A stretch of DNA of 64,000 bases, from contig JAPCWB010000001.1 of NCBI GenBank assembly GCA_025938935.1, positions 124,001 through 188,000 of the forward strand, read 5' to 3'. Source of the DNA: Novosphingobium sp. MW5. GTDB taxonomy: Bacteria; Pseudomonadota; Alphaproteobacteria; Sphingomonadales; Sphingomonadaceae. A program made the position numbers and the translations under genes. Within the stretch, counting starts at the first letter, position 1, and every line of letters starts with the position of its first letter. The notes below the pieces were generated by a model. The model searched no databases and was not told the origin of the DNA. It saw only the letters and a list, made by a program, of their open reading frames with translations. Below are positions 16,670 to 24,054 of the stretch, one piece after another.

Positions 16670-17887
16670 TCAGACGATCACGCCGCGCGGAACCGGCTTG
16701 CCGAACATGAAGGCGGCCTGCGCGGCATAGACTGGCTCGTCCACATTGCAGGCGTGGCACATGGCCACCGACACGTCGCGGTAGAAGCGTTGGATCGGGC
16801 TGGACGTGCGCGCCACGTTGCCGCCAACCGTATCGAAAACGGCGCGCGCGGCATCGGCGGCACGGCGCACGGCGCGTACCTGGTTGCGGCGCGCTTCGTG
16901 CTGCAGTGCATTGGGAACGGTGCCGCCGGCCATGGCGATGTCATAGGCCTTTTGCAGACCATCGAGCAGCTGGAGGCGCGAAGCCTCGATATCAGCCAGA
17001 GCCGAACCCAGCGCCGCCATCTGATAGGGGTTGTCGACCGACTTGATGCCGCCGCGATTGACGCGCTCTGCCGCATACTCCTGATAGCGCTTCACCACGC
17101 CTTCGGCGATGCCGATGGTCGAGGCCGAGATCACGCCGGGGAACAGGTAATCGAAGGGCACTTCATAGAGCCGCGATTCAGGCTGATTGGCGCGGTGATA
17201 GTCGCGCGCATTGAGCTTTTGCACGTTGAGCACGCGGTAATCGGGGACGAAGATATCCTTCGCCTCGATGTCCTTGGAACCCGTGCCGCGCAGGCCCATC
17301 GTGTCCCAGCTGTCATGGTGAATCTCGTAGTCGCTGCGGGGCATGATGAAATGGTGCGGGACGGTGAACTCGCCCGAGCCGGGTTCCGCCTCTGTCATGA
17401 CGCCGACCACCGCCCAATCGCAGTTATCGGTGCCCGAGGAGAAGGGCCAGCGCCCCGTCAGTCGCCAGCCGCCTTCAACCGGCACTGCCTTGCCGAGCAT
17501 CGCATAGGGCGAAGCGGTCCAGGTATCGACGTTTTGGCCCCAGACTTCTTCCTGCAGGCGCGGATCGGTCTGGGCGAATTCGAAGCTGTGCAGCCCAACC
17601 ACGCCGCAGACCCAGCCTGCCGAAGGAGCATTGGACGCGAGGTCCATGATTAGTCGGGCGAATTCGACCGGATTGCCTTCGATGCCGCCGTATTTCTTCG
17701 GCTGGAAGATCCGGATGATGCCACTGTCTCGCAGGATTTCGTAAGTCTTGGGAGTCAGTTTGCCTAGCGCGTCGCAGGCCACGGACTCTTCAGCCAGAAT
17801 GGGCATTGCCGCCTCGATCCGCGCGCGGACATCGGCAACACTGGTGATTTCGGCGTCCCCTGCTGCGGCAATCTTGGTGACCTGCAT
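16670..17887 (-). CDS. Flavin-dependent monooxygenase, oxygenase component (HsaA-like)
   Basis: A 405-residue protein of the acyl-CoA dehydrogenase fold, matching two-component flavin hydroxylases such as HsaA and the C2 subunit of 4-hydroxyphenylacetate hydroxylase. These use reduced flavin from a partner reductase to hydroxylate a phenol. Features include GIIRIFQPKKYGG, SNAPSAGWVCGVVGLH, GGWRLTGRWPFSSGTDNCDW and DTMGLRGTGSKD. Catalytic Glu and the CoA-binding features of true dehydrogenases are not evident. ATG 17887 follows AGAGGA. It directly follows the extradiol dioxygenase, so it probably makes the catechol that enzyme opens. No flavin reductase gene lies in the window. Confidence 0.8.
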   Translation of the reverse strand: MQVTKIAAAGDAEITSVADVRARIEAAMPILAEESVACDALGKLTPKTYEILRDSGIIRIFQPKKYGGIEGNPVEFARLIMDLASNAPSAGWVCGVVGLHSFEFAQTDPRLQEEVWGQNVDTWTASPYAMLGKAVPVEGGWRLTGRWPFSSGTDNCDWAVVGVMTEAEPGSGEFTVPHHFIMPRSDYEIHHDSWDTMGLRGTGSKDIEAKDIFVPDYRVLNVQKLNARDYHRANQPESRLYEVPFDYLFPGVISASTIGIAEGVVKRYQEYAAERVNRGGIKSVDNPYQMAALGSALADIEASRLQLLDGLQKAYDIAMAGGTVPNALQHEARRNQVRAVRRAADAARAVFDTVGGNVARTSSPIQRFYRDVSVAMCHACNVDEPVYAAQAAFMFGKPVPRGVIV

Positions 17888-17968
17888 GGTGATGTCCTCT
17901 CGTTTCAATGCCGATGTCCGGCTGCTCAATCAGTGGTTACTCGCCGGGCTGACCCGGCGAATGTGGTT

Positions 17969-18859
17969 TCAATTTCCTGCAATCATCGCGGGCGGCAGAT
18001 CTGGGCGCAGTTCCTTGTGTCCCCAGATCGACGTGCGGGTGTAGCTTTTGGGTTCCCACAGATCGTCGATGGCGATGCCGCCAAACCCGTATTCGATCCG
18101 GAGCACCGAAGGCGAAAAGATGTAGGTCGAGACCATGCGGTCGTTAGTGTGGCAGCCGATCGACTTGCTGACCGGCACGTCCCGTTCGACACAGCGGTCG
18201 ACCGCGATGCCGACGTCATCGAGCGAATTGACTTCCAGCATCAGGTGATGGGCGCCGCGCATGCCCGGTGCCGGGCAGCCAATGGCCAATGAGTGGTGGC
18301 GACCGTTGCAGTGATAGAACAGCAGCTCGCGCCCGCCATCGGTGATGCGGTCTGACTGGTTGAACCCCATCACCTCGCGGTAGAAGCGGTCTGCCGCGTG
18401 GAGGTCGGGAACCAGTAGTACGATATGGCCCATGCCCTGATCGCCGGTCTTGAAGCCGCTCATCGGCCAGCCGGGGGAAAACGTGCCGGGTGACACGAAT
18501 TGCCCCCAGGCGAGTTCGTGGCGAAAGCCCATGGGATCGACGAACCAGTAATAGCCCGCGACCCGCCGCGCCGCCGCTTCCTCTGCGCTTGCCCTGGTCA
18601 GTACCGGTCCCGCTGCCTCGATTGCGGATTTAAGGGTGAGAACCTCCGCCTCGCCGGACAGGATCCAGCCGATGTAGGCAATGTCGTTCTGTGTGCCGGG
18701 ATGGACCCAGAGGCGGCAATCGGCATCGTCCATCCGAAACCGCGCCGCACCGTCCGCGCCGTCTTCGATGCGATGAAGTCCCAGAATGTCGGAACCGAAG
18801 CCGCGCCATTCCGCCACATTGGGCGTTGCCAGCCCAAGATAAGCCATCGACCGAATCAT
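17969..18859 (-). CDS. Type I extradiol dioxygenase (BphC/HsaC family)
   Basis: A two-domain vicinal-oxygen-chelate protein of 296 residues that opens a catechol next to its hydroxyls. The C-terminal domain carries the iron ligands: His145 in GMGHIVLLVPD, His204 or 205 in GAHHLMLEV, and Glu256 in RIEYGFGG. The N-terminal domain is the non-metal copy. Length and layout match 2,3-dihydroxybiphenyl dioxygenase and its steroid and naphthalene relatives, which take bulky catechols. It is the first gene of the five-gene operon running to 13752. Upstream lie an inverted repeat (18889-18910) and palindrome 3 (18950-18964). Its product should go to the hydrolase at 6.7-7.5 kb. Confidence 0.87.
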   Translation of the reverse strand: MIRSMAYLGLATPNVAEWRGFGSDILGLHRIEDGADGAARFRMDDADCRLWVHPGTQNDIAYIGWILSGEAEVLTLKSAIEAAGPVLTRASAEEAAARRVAGYYWFVDPMGFRHELAWGQFVSPGTFSPGWPMSGFKTGDQGMGHIVLLVPDLHAADRFYREVMGFNQSDRITDGGRELLFYHCNGRHHSLAIGCPAPGMRGAHHLMLEVNSLDDVGIAVDRCVERDVPVSKSIGCHTNDRMVSTYIFSPSVLRIEYGFGGIAIDDLWEPKSYTRTSIWGHKELRPDLPPAMIAGN

Positions 18860-18888
18860 CGCATCTTTTCTCCCTGGAACGGGAATAC

Positions 18889-18910
18889 TCTAGATTCGCC
18901 ATTCTAGAGA
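18889..18910. promoter_or_regulatory. 7-bp inverted repeat before the extradiol operon
   Basis: CTCTAGA (18889-18895) and TCTAGAG (18904-18910) are exact complements around 8 bases, 30 to 51 bases before the dioxygenase start. The position fits the -10/start-site region of that promoter. It differs from the GTCCG box 40 bases further upstream, so it may be a second operator or a leader hairpin. Confidence 0.4.
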
Positions 18911-18949
18911 ATGAAAAATGCGGCCCCGGTGCGAATTTCGCCACTGCTG

Positions 18950-18964
18950 TCCGGGAAGCGGACT
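18950..18964. promoter_or_regulatory. Operator-like palindrome 3 (GTCCG-N5-CGGAC)
   Basis: GTCCGGGAAGCGGAC at 18950-18964 has both perfect arms of the recurring box. It lies 91 bases before the extradiol dioxygenase start and 41 bases after the end of the lipoprotein gene, so it most likely controls the extradiol operon. Confidence 0.58.
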
Positions 18965-19004
18965 TTCGAACAGCGGTGACAGATCAGGCTATTGTTTCGA
19001 TGGG

Positions 19005-19310
19005 TTATTCCTTGGCCGTCGGGATCGGACCCTTCACATCTTTCAAGGCGGGATCGCCGGGGAAGGCGTCGTTCAAAATCTTCTGGCAGACCTTCGTTTT
19101 TTCCGACGGATCGGCTGTCACGATGGCACGGATGTCATTGAACTCCACGCCCTCGGCGCTCTGCCGCTCGGCCGCGGGTTTGCCCAGACCTGCGTTGTAG
19201 TAATAGTCCCAGTACATCGCGCAGCGGTTCTCGGGCGGCTGTTCACCGCCCTTGCAACCCGCAAGCAACAGCATTGCACTGACGGTGGCGAAAGTAACAG
19301 GCCGGTTCAT
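19005..19310 (-). CDS. Small lipoprotein of unknown function
   Basis: A 101-residue protein whose start MNRPVTFATVSAMLLLAGCKGG is a lipoprotein signal with the lipobox LAGC. The acylated Cys would be near residue 19. The mature part has two further Cys and a tyrosine-rich YWDYYYNAG stretch, and no domain I recognise. ATG 19310 follows GGGAGAGAG and overlaps the preceding stop (ATGA). It is the last gene of a five-gene membrane-protein operon. Confidence 0.7.
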   Translation of the reverse strand: MNRPVTFATVSAMLLLAGCKGGEQPPENRCAMYWDYYYNAGLGKPAAERQSAEGVEFNDIRAIVTADPSEKTKVCQKILNDAFPGDPALKDVKGPIPTAKE

Positions 19311-19504
19311 GCGCTCTCTCCCCGATCGGTGCCGCGCCCGCGCCACAGGTGAAATGCCAGCCCGCTCCAGGCAATGACCAGCGAGAAGATGTCGTAGTAG
19401 CGAAGCGGACGGTACACCGCGTAGCCCAGACCGGTTGAGCCGATGAACACGGCCAGGCTCAGAACAATGCAGGCGGCAATTGCCAGTCTTTCATCCTTGC
19501 GCAT
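19307..19504 (-). CDS. Small two-helix membrane protein
   Basis: A 65-residue protein with hydrophobic stretches AIAACIVLSLAVFIGSTGLG (about 8-27) and YDIFSLVIAWSGLAFHLW (about 38-55), so probably two membrane helices. The ATG at 19504 overlaps the preceding DoxX-like stop (TAATG) and follows AGGGAGG. Its stop overlaps the lipoprotein ATG. I do not recognise a family. Tight coupling on both sides suggests it is a real subunit of the membrane module. Confidence 0.65.
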   Translation of the reverse strand: MRKDERLAIAACIVLSLAVFIGSTGLGYAVYRPLRYYDIFSLVIAWSGLAFHLWRGRGTDRGESA

Positions 19505-19980
19505 TACAGGCCTCCCTCTCTGCGGATCTGTTCCGCGTAATTGTCCTTGTAGGCTCGGCCGGAATTCCACAGCCACAGCGGCTCCAGGCGGGGTTTCAGC
19601 GCCGCGCCAAGGTATCCGCTATAGGCCAGCAGCAGAACGCCGTTGAGGAACAGCTCCTGCGGGCCGGTGAACAGCTGACGCGGCATGGCGACGATGAAGG
19701 TGTTGAGGTAGAAGATGTTCACCGTGGCCGGCATCTCGAGGATCAGCGCCAGAAGCACGAAACGGTTGCTGAGCAGCATCAGCCCAAAGACCGCCTCCAT
19801 GTATTTGACCGCCTGGTACATCCCGATCGCCATGTTGGCATCGGACCATTCTCCGCCGATTCCGGGAATTTCAGGCACGTAACCTGTCAGGACATACCGC
19901 CAGCCCGAAAAGGCCAGATGCGCGCCGAAAAACAGGCGGATCCACGTGATGATCAGATACATCGTCTTGTTCTGGGCCAC
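19504..19980 (-). CDS. DoxX-like membrane protein, copy A
   Basis: A four-helix membrane protein of about 158 residues, resembling the DoxX fold. It aligns by eye with the divergent gene at 21272. Shared features are the W/VR-x-L/F-F-x-x-H-L-x-x-SG start, VKYxE, RFxxL, E-x-P-x-TV-x-I-x-YLN-x-F, the TG-x-QEL-x-x-N motif, and a PLWLW or PRWLW end. The start is uncertain: GTG 19980 lies 6 bases after GGGGAGA, while ATG 19986 and 19995 are less well placed. DoxX proteins include a thiosulfate:quinone oxidoreductase subunit, but most have no known role. Its presence among aromatic genes suggests a membrane redox or uptake function. Confidence 0.7.
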   Translation of the reverse strand: MAQNKTMYLIITWIRLFFGAHLAFSGWRYVLTGYVPEIPGIGGEWSDANMAIGMYQAVKYMEAVFGLMLLSNRFVLLALILEMPATVNIFYLNTFIVAMPRQLFTGPQELFLNGVLLLAYSGYLGAALKPRLEPLWLWNSGRAYKDNYAEQIRREGGL

Positions 19981-20018
19981 GCCCATTCTCCCCATAAAGC
20001 CTGAGCCAGCGCCCTTGG

Positions 20019-20588
20019 TCAGTGGTGGTGATTGTTGTCAGAATCGCGGAGTATTTCCGGCAGGCGCGCCAGATCGCGCAGGCTCCCAGGCGTCGATCGC
20101 AGCGACAGCATCGGCAGGTAGTAGCGGAGATAGGCCAGCGCCACGATCACGTTGATGTAGAGGCAAGAGACGCCCATGTAGGTCGGGCTGAACAGGCGAT
20201 CGGTGCGCAGGTTCAGGAACACCGCGTTGAAGAAGACGATCGCTGAGACTGGCAAAAGGATCAGCGTCGCCGCCGGCACGAAGAGGCCGAAGATCAGGCA
20301 CAGCCCGCCGATCACTTCCACAGTCTTGACGAAATCGAACAGTCCGACCTCCACCATGGTGACCAGCATCTGGTTTGAGGCGGGCAAAGTACCGAAAGGC
20401 TGCGGAAAGGCGGGCGGCCAGCCGAATTCCTGCGCCCAGTAGCTGTAGCCGCTGTTGAGCATCCACGCGCCAAGGAACAGGCGCAGCAGGGTGACCACCG
20501 CGCGCCAAAGCGTGAAGGCATTTAGCTCGATTGTGACCATGTCGGAACCCGCATCCTTGTTTGCCACGGCGGCTACTCCTGCCATCAC
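20019..20588 (-). CDS. DoxX family membrane protein
   Basis: A 189-residue protein with an N-terminal segment TLWRAVVTLLRLFLGAWMLNSGYSYW and further helices near VKTVEVIGGLCLIFGLFVPAATLILLPVSAIVFFNAVFLN. This is the DoxX arrangement of four helices with a G-x-x-L/M-x-x-S-G motif in helix 1. It ends in a histidine cluster (DNNHHH), which might bind metal. Its start overlaps the preceding SnoaL-like stop by 4 bases. It is more distant from the DoxX-like pair at 19504 and 21272 than those are from each other. No function can be assigned. Confidence 0.72.
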   Translation of the reverse strand: MMAGVAAVANKDAGSDMVTIELNAFTLWRAVVTLLRLFLGAWMLNSGYSYWAQEFGWPPAFPQPFGTLPASNQMLVTMVEVGLFDFVKTVEVIGGLCLIFGLFVPAATLILLPVSAIVFFNAVFLNLRTDRLFSPTYMGVSCLYINVIVALAYLRYYLPMLSLRSTPGSLRDLARLPEILRDSDNNHHH

Positions 20589-21019
20589 TGCGCGAACCTG
20601 GTCGGATAGCGATCACGCCGCACGATCCGCCCATCCTTGATCTTGAACACGTCGATCACGTCCATTCCCGGACTTCCCCGGGCTGGCCCGATGCGGTGGA
20701 TCACGGTCACTGTCATGCCCTGCGCAATGACTTCGCGAACCTCGTGAGGAACCGGCGCACCGTCGCGGCGGTCCTCTGCGCCGGGCACGATATCAATCGC
20801 GTCCTTGGCAAAATAGCTCTGCTGCGCCGCGCCGCCCTGCCCCTTGGCATAGGCAAGGTCCATATACTGGGCGACAATGTCGCGCGGCAGCTTGCCCACA
20901 CCCGGTGCCGACCAGTCCCAGCGCGGGTTATAGTGCATGGTGTAATAGACGGCGGCGGTGAAGAGCAGGCCGATCGCGATCGACAGCAGCCTCAGGCTGC
21001 GGCGGCTAACCGTGATCAT
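20585..21019 (-). CDS. Membrane-anchored SnoaL/NTF2-like protein
   Basis: A 144-residue protein with one N-terminal membrane helix (LLSIAIGLLFTAAVYYT) and a small cone-shaped NTF2/SnoaL-like domain. Visible segments are DIVAQYMDLAYAKG, VREVIAQGMTVTVIHRIGPARG and a C-terminal MDVIDVFKIKDGRIVRRDRYP, a closing strand pattern typical of SnoaL-like proteins. These can be enzymes or accessory proteins. ATG 21019 has an excellent site (GGGGAGAGGAC). It heads the operon and is transcribed from the divergent region containing palindrome 4. Confidence 0.72.
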   Translation of the reverse strand: MITVSRRSLRLLSIAIGLLFTAAVYYTMHYNPRWDWSAPGVGKLPRDIVAQYMDLAYAKGQGGAAQQSYFAKDAIDIVPGAEDRRDGAPVPHEVREVIAQGMTVTVIHRIGPARGSPGMDVIDVFKIKDGRIVRRDRYPTRFAQ

Positions 21020-21177
21020 GTCCTCTCCCCTCGCCACACCGAGCCATCGTCGGCAACTGCACAGCGCGGTGCCATCCGCGCGTACTTATTGCCTCAGATG
21101 TAGCACCAATGCCGAGCGGCAAGAAACGCTGATAGCCGGCGATGCCCGATTAACGGACAGACCCACGGTTGATCCAT

Positions 21178-21192
21178 GTCCGTAAAACGGAC
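21178..21192. promoter_or_regulatory. Operator-like palindrome 4 (GTCCG-N5-CGGAC)
   Basis: GTCCGTAAAACGGAC at 21178-21192 is a perfect 6-base-arm palindrome around AAA, between two divergent membrane-module operons. Extra half-sites flank it: CGGAC near 21154 and GTCC near 21199. It is 159 bases from the minus-strand start and 80 from the plus-strand start, so one site could control both. Confidence 0.62.
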
Positions 21193-21271
21193 GGTGCGTC
21201 CATTGTGGTTTGCCTCGGCGCATTCCTTGTCCAGCTTGGTGCGCAAAGCAAAAGCCTGATTGGGAGAAGCA

Positions 21272-21928
21272 ATGCAGCCGAGAACGCTCCAGTGGCAATT
21301 CGTCACTTTCGTCAGGATCCTGTTCGCCGTTCACCTGCTCTATTCGGGCGGCGCCTACATCTTCTTCGGCTGGGTGCCGTCGGCGTTCTTCAATCCCGCC
21401 TCGCCGGTCGGGCGCTTCATGGTCGAGCTGGACCAGATCGGCCTGTACCCGCTGGTCAAGTACATTGAATTCACGCTTGGGCTGCTCGCACTGGCCGATC
21501 GTTTCACGCCGCTCGTGGCAGTGATTGAATTCCCGATCACGGTGATGATCGCCTACCTCAACATCTTCGTCGAAGGAACGATTGCGCCGCGCCACTATTA
21601 CACTGGTGTACAAGAGCTGGCGATCAATGTGACGGTCCTGCTGGGCTATGGCGCCTACTATCGCTCCATGCTGTGCGCGCGCAATGCTCCGCGCTGGCTG
21701 TGGCAATCGCCCGAGAGCTCCCCAACCGCCGCCGAGCCTCCGGCGAACCGGCTGCATATCTGGCTGATCTTCGCGGGGCTGATGGCCGCGATCATGGCGG
21801 CGTCGTGGTTCCTGGGATCGGCCGACCGCCGCCTGCCCCCGCGCGACTGGCTGCCACCCGTCCTGTCTTTCGTCGCGATGCTCGCGCTCCAGCGTTTCAC
21901 TCGCTCCGCTGCCGGGAGCCGCGCATGA
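21272..21928 (+). CDS. DoxX-like membrane protein, copy B
   Basis: A 218-residue membrane protein, paralogous by eye to the gene at 19504-19980. Shared landmarks are VRILFAVHLLYSGGAYIFFGWVP, VKYIEFTLGLLALADRFTPL, E-F-P-I-T-V-M-I-A-YLN-I-F, TGVQELAINV and APRWLW. It has an extra C-terminal part with two more hydrophobic segments (about 160-210). ATG 21272 follows GGGAGAAG. It overlaps the downstream SnoaL-like gene (ATGA). Having a DoxX-like/SnoaL-like pair on each side of one divergent promoter suggests module duplication. Confidence 0.72.
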   Translation: MQPRTLQWQFVTFVRILFAVHLLYSGGAYIFFGWVPSAFFNPASPVGRFMVELDQIGLYPLVKYIEFTLGLLALADRFTPLVAVIEFPITVMIAYLNIFVEGTIAPRHYYTGVQELAINVTVLLGYGAYYRSMLCARNAPRWLWQSPESSPTAAEPPANRLHIWLIFAGLMAAIMAASWFLGSADRRLPPRDWLPPVLSFVAMLALQRFTRSAAGSRA

Positions 21929-22488
21929 CGGGCGCGGGCGCGATCACCCGCCGCACGCTCGCGCTGGCGGGACTAGGCGTGGCCGCAGGTGCGGCGATTT
22001 CCCCGGCGAGCGCCACCCCGCGCCGCCGCAAGGCCACGCTGTCGCAGGACGACCGTGCCGCCGTGACCGACCTATTCTCGCGCTACGTCTGGGCTTATGA
22101 CTGTACCGATGAGGAAGAATTCCTCTCGCTCTTCACCGATGACGCACTGGTCGTGGGCAAGGGCACGGCCTATCGCGGCAAGCCGGCCATCCTTGGCTGG
22201 TTCCGCGGCCTGATCGCCATGCGCGAACGCGAGGGCGACGATACCTGGATGCACGAGGCAGGCCAGTTCCGCTTCGAACCCCAAGGACAGGGCTGCCTGG
22301 TCTATGCCTATGCGACCCATTTCAACGCCAACACGGCCAAGGGCACGCGCGGCGTGCGCAGCCTTGGCTATTTTACCTGCGAGTGCGTGAAACAGGAGGG
22401 CGATTGGCGCTTTCACCGGTTCAGCATTTCGGCGTGGGACCGAACAAAGGTGCCATGGAAGAAACCGCCACCCTGGGCCGATGCCTGA
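21925..22488 (+). CDS. Tat-exported SnoaL-like protein
   Basis: A 187-residue protein whose N-terminus, ITRRTLALAGLGVAAGAAISPASA, is a twin-arginine signal with a likely cleavage after A-S-A. The mature domain is SnoaL/NTF2-like: DRAAVTDLFSRYVWAYDCTDEEEFLSLFTDDALV with GKPAILGWFRGLI, the pattern of hydroxylase/dehydratase-type SnoaL_4 proteins. Export through Tat suggests that a folded, perhaps ligand-bound, protein acts in the periplasm beside the DoxX-like partner encoded just before it. Substrate unknown. Confidence 0.75.
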   Translation: MTGAGAITRRTLALAGLGVAAGAAISPASATPRRRKATLSQDDRAAVTDLFSRYVWAYDCTDEEEFLSLFTDDALVVGKGTAYRGKPAILGWFRGLIAMREREGDDTWMHEAGQFRFEPQGQGCLVYAYATHFNANTAKGTRGVRSLGYFTCECVKQEGDWRFHRFSISAWDRTKVPWKKPPPWADA

Positions 22489-22500
22489 CTGGACCGAGGT

Positions 22501-23967
22501 TCAGGCCATCGCTCCAGTGAGACGAGACACGTCGGGCAGGCCGTCCACTCCTTCGAGCAGCTCGATCAACTGAGCGCGGCGGGAGGGCGGGAGCCCGGCA
22601 TAGGCCGGGCAATCGGCGAACTTGGCGGCCACTTCGGCTGCGCTCATAGGAACCCCCGGGTCTCCCTTGGCCGCAACAGCATGGCGCTTGAGGACTTCTC
22701 CATTTGCCAGCGTCACCTCAACTATTGCCTGCCCCGGTCCGCCGGAAGGATTGGCGAGCGCGGCATCCTCGACCGTCTCGATGCGCTCCGCCATGGCAAG
22801 CAAGTCGGCCCGGCGCAGGGCGTCGGGCGCGAAGTGGGCGATGCTTAGCTTGCCATCGGTCAGCGCCGCCGCAACGACCCAAGGGATGCTGAACTGCGCC
22901 TCGACCGGAGTCACCGGGCGCCGCTTGCGCTCGATGGGCGCGCTGAGAAATCCCCATTCTGCGGGACCATTGCGGATGACGATCCGGCGGATGGCCTGTC
23001 GCCTTCCACCCAGCGCCGCCGCGATCTGCAGCGCGGCATCGGCCGAAGTGTGCGATCCCCGGCAGGATGGCCATGGCTTGAAAGACATCTCCGCGCCAGG
23101 ATAGTCGCGCCCCAATCCGCCGAGCAGCAGATCGCGGGAGTAATTGCCCTTGTGATACTGCGCGAACCAGCCCTTCCTGCCCTCAAGAACTCCGCCCGGG
23201 CCGGTGACGCCACGGGCCGCCAACCGGGCGGCGAACACTCCCGCGGCGGAAGCAAATCCCGGCCCCATTCTCTTAGTTAGCGCGCTGTCGATGTGTGACT
23301 GCGCGTTGCCGGCGGCCTGATGCGCGGCGATCCCGGCGGCGTGAACCAGCTGTTCCAGGCTCAGCCGCATCAGCCGCCCGGCAACCAGGGCTGACGAAAG
23401 GTAGCCCACCAGCGTGGTGTTGTGCCAGCCGACGGCAAAGCCATCGATGCCCGGCTGGCCCGCGATCGAAAGACGGCACGCGATGTCATTGGCGAGGGTA
23501 GTTGCCGCAAGCAACTCGTGGCCACTCACGCCGCCCACCATGTCTGCCACAGCCAGCGCTGCCGGAAAGATGATGGCGCTGGGGTGGAGGAAACCCGGTC
23601 CGAAGGTGTCGTCATATTCGAGCGCATGAGTCATCACGGCATTGATCCGCGCCGCGTCATGGCTGGGCAGGCGCAGGCCGCTGCCCCAGACCACGCTTTC
23701 GCCTTTGCCGCCGATCACTGCCCCGAGTTCGCGCAGTTGCCGTGCCCCATCCTCGCCATGACCTGCGAGTGCCACGCCCACGGCATCGCGCAACTGGGCA
23801 CGGGTGGTCGCCAGCGCCGCTACCGGCAGGTCTTCTAACCGCGTCTGCAGCATGTGGCGAACGAGAGGTTGAATGGCATCTTCCGTCTCGGCAGCCGCGC
23901 GTGCCGGTGCAGGCGCGGCCAGTCCTGCAGACAGGCTTCCTGCCAGGAACAACCGGCGATCGAGCAT
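22501..23967 (-). CDS. MmgE/PrpD family protein with Tat-type signal
   Basis: A 488-residue member of the MmgE/PrpD fold (2-methylcitrate dehydratase, cis-aconitate decarboxylase, iminodisuccinate epimerase). Recognisable parts are VRHMLQTRLEDLPVAALATTRAQLRDAVGVALAGHGEDG, NAVMTHALEYDDTFGPGFLHPSA (the conserved E-x-D-D-x-x-x-x-x-x-HPS), and FKPWPSCRGSHTSADAAL (K-P-Y/W-P-x-C). Unusually it begins LDRRLFLAGSLSAGLAAPAPARA, a twin-arginine signal, whereas classical members are cytoplasmic. ATG 23967 follows AGGGGAG. It lies behind the TonB receptor gene, separated by a terminator hairpin, and may act on an acid in the periplasm. Confidence 0.8.
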   Translation of the reverse strand: MLDRRLFLAGSLSAGLAAPAPARAAAETEDAIQPLVRHMLQTRLEDLPVAALATTRAQLRDAVGVALAGHGEDGARQLRELGAVIGGKGESVVWGSGLRLPSHDAARINAVMTHALEYDDTFGPGFLHPSAIIFPAALAVADMVGGVSGHELLAATTLANDIACRLSIAGQPGIDGFAVGWHNTTLVGYLSSALVAGRLMRLSLEQLVHAAGIAAHQAAGNAQSHIDSALTKRMGPGFASAAGVFAARLAARGVTGPGGVLEGRKGWFAQYHKGNYSRDLLLGGLGRDYPGAEMSFKPWPSCRGSHTSADAALQIAAALGGRRQAIRRIVIRNGPAEWGFLSAPIERKRRPVTPVEAQFSIPWVVAAALTDGKLSIAHFAPDALRRADLLAMAERIETVEDAALANPSGGPGQAIVEVTLANGEVLKRHAVAAKGDPGVPMSAAEVAAKFADCPAYAGLPPSRRAQLIELLEGVDGLPDVSRLTGAMA

Positions 23968-23992
23968 GGCGCACTCCCCTGTCAAAACAGAA

Positions 23993-24022
23993 GGGGCGAG
24001 GCTTTGCGCAAAGCCCCGCCCC
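23993..24022 (-). terminator. Intrinsic terminator after the TonB receptor gene
   Basis: GGGGCG and GGCTTTGC pair with GCAAAGCC and CGCCCC (23993-24022) to give a long GC-rich stem with one mismatch and almost no loop. On the minus strand it is followed by TTCTGTTTT. It lies 32 bases after the receptor stop and before the MmgE/PrpD start, so it should reduce read-through into that gene. Confidence 0.65.
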
Positions 24023-24054
24023 CCCAGATTGTCCTGCCTGTCAGTTCTGAGCGA

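Noticed and set aside
16157..17653. Open frame of almost 500 codons antisense to the flavin monooxygenase and gentisate dioxygenase genes
   Set aside because: It spans two real genes and their junction. Composition is Arg/His/Ala-rich as expected of a shadow frame, and no motif is seen.
16670..18859. Assigning the island to steroid (hsa) or estrogen degradation
   Set aside because: HsaA-, HsaC- and HsaD-like enzymes also act on biphenyl-type and other bulky phenols. No ketosteroid dehydrogenase, 9-alpha-hydroxylase or side-chain genes are present.
19504..22488. Thiosulfate:quinone oxidoreductase (DoxDA) function for the DoxX-like genes
   Set aside because: No sulfur oxidation genes are nearby, the gene context is aromatic catabolism, and the DoxX fold covers many proteins of unknown role.
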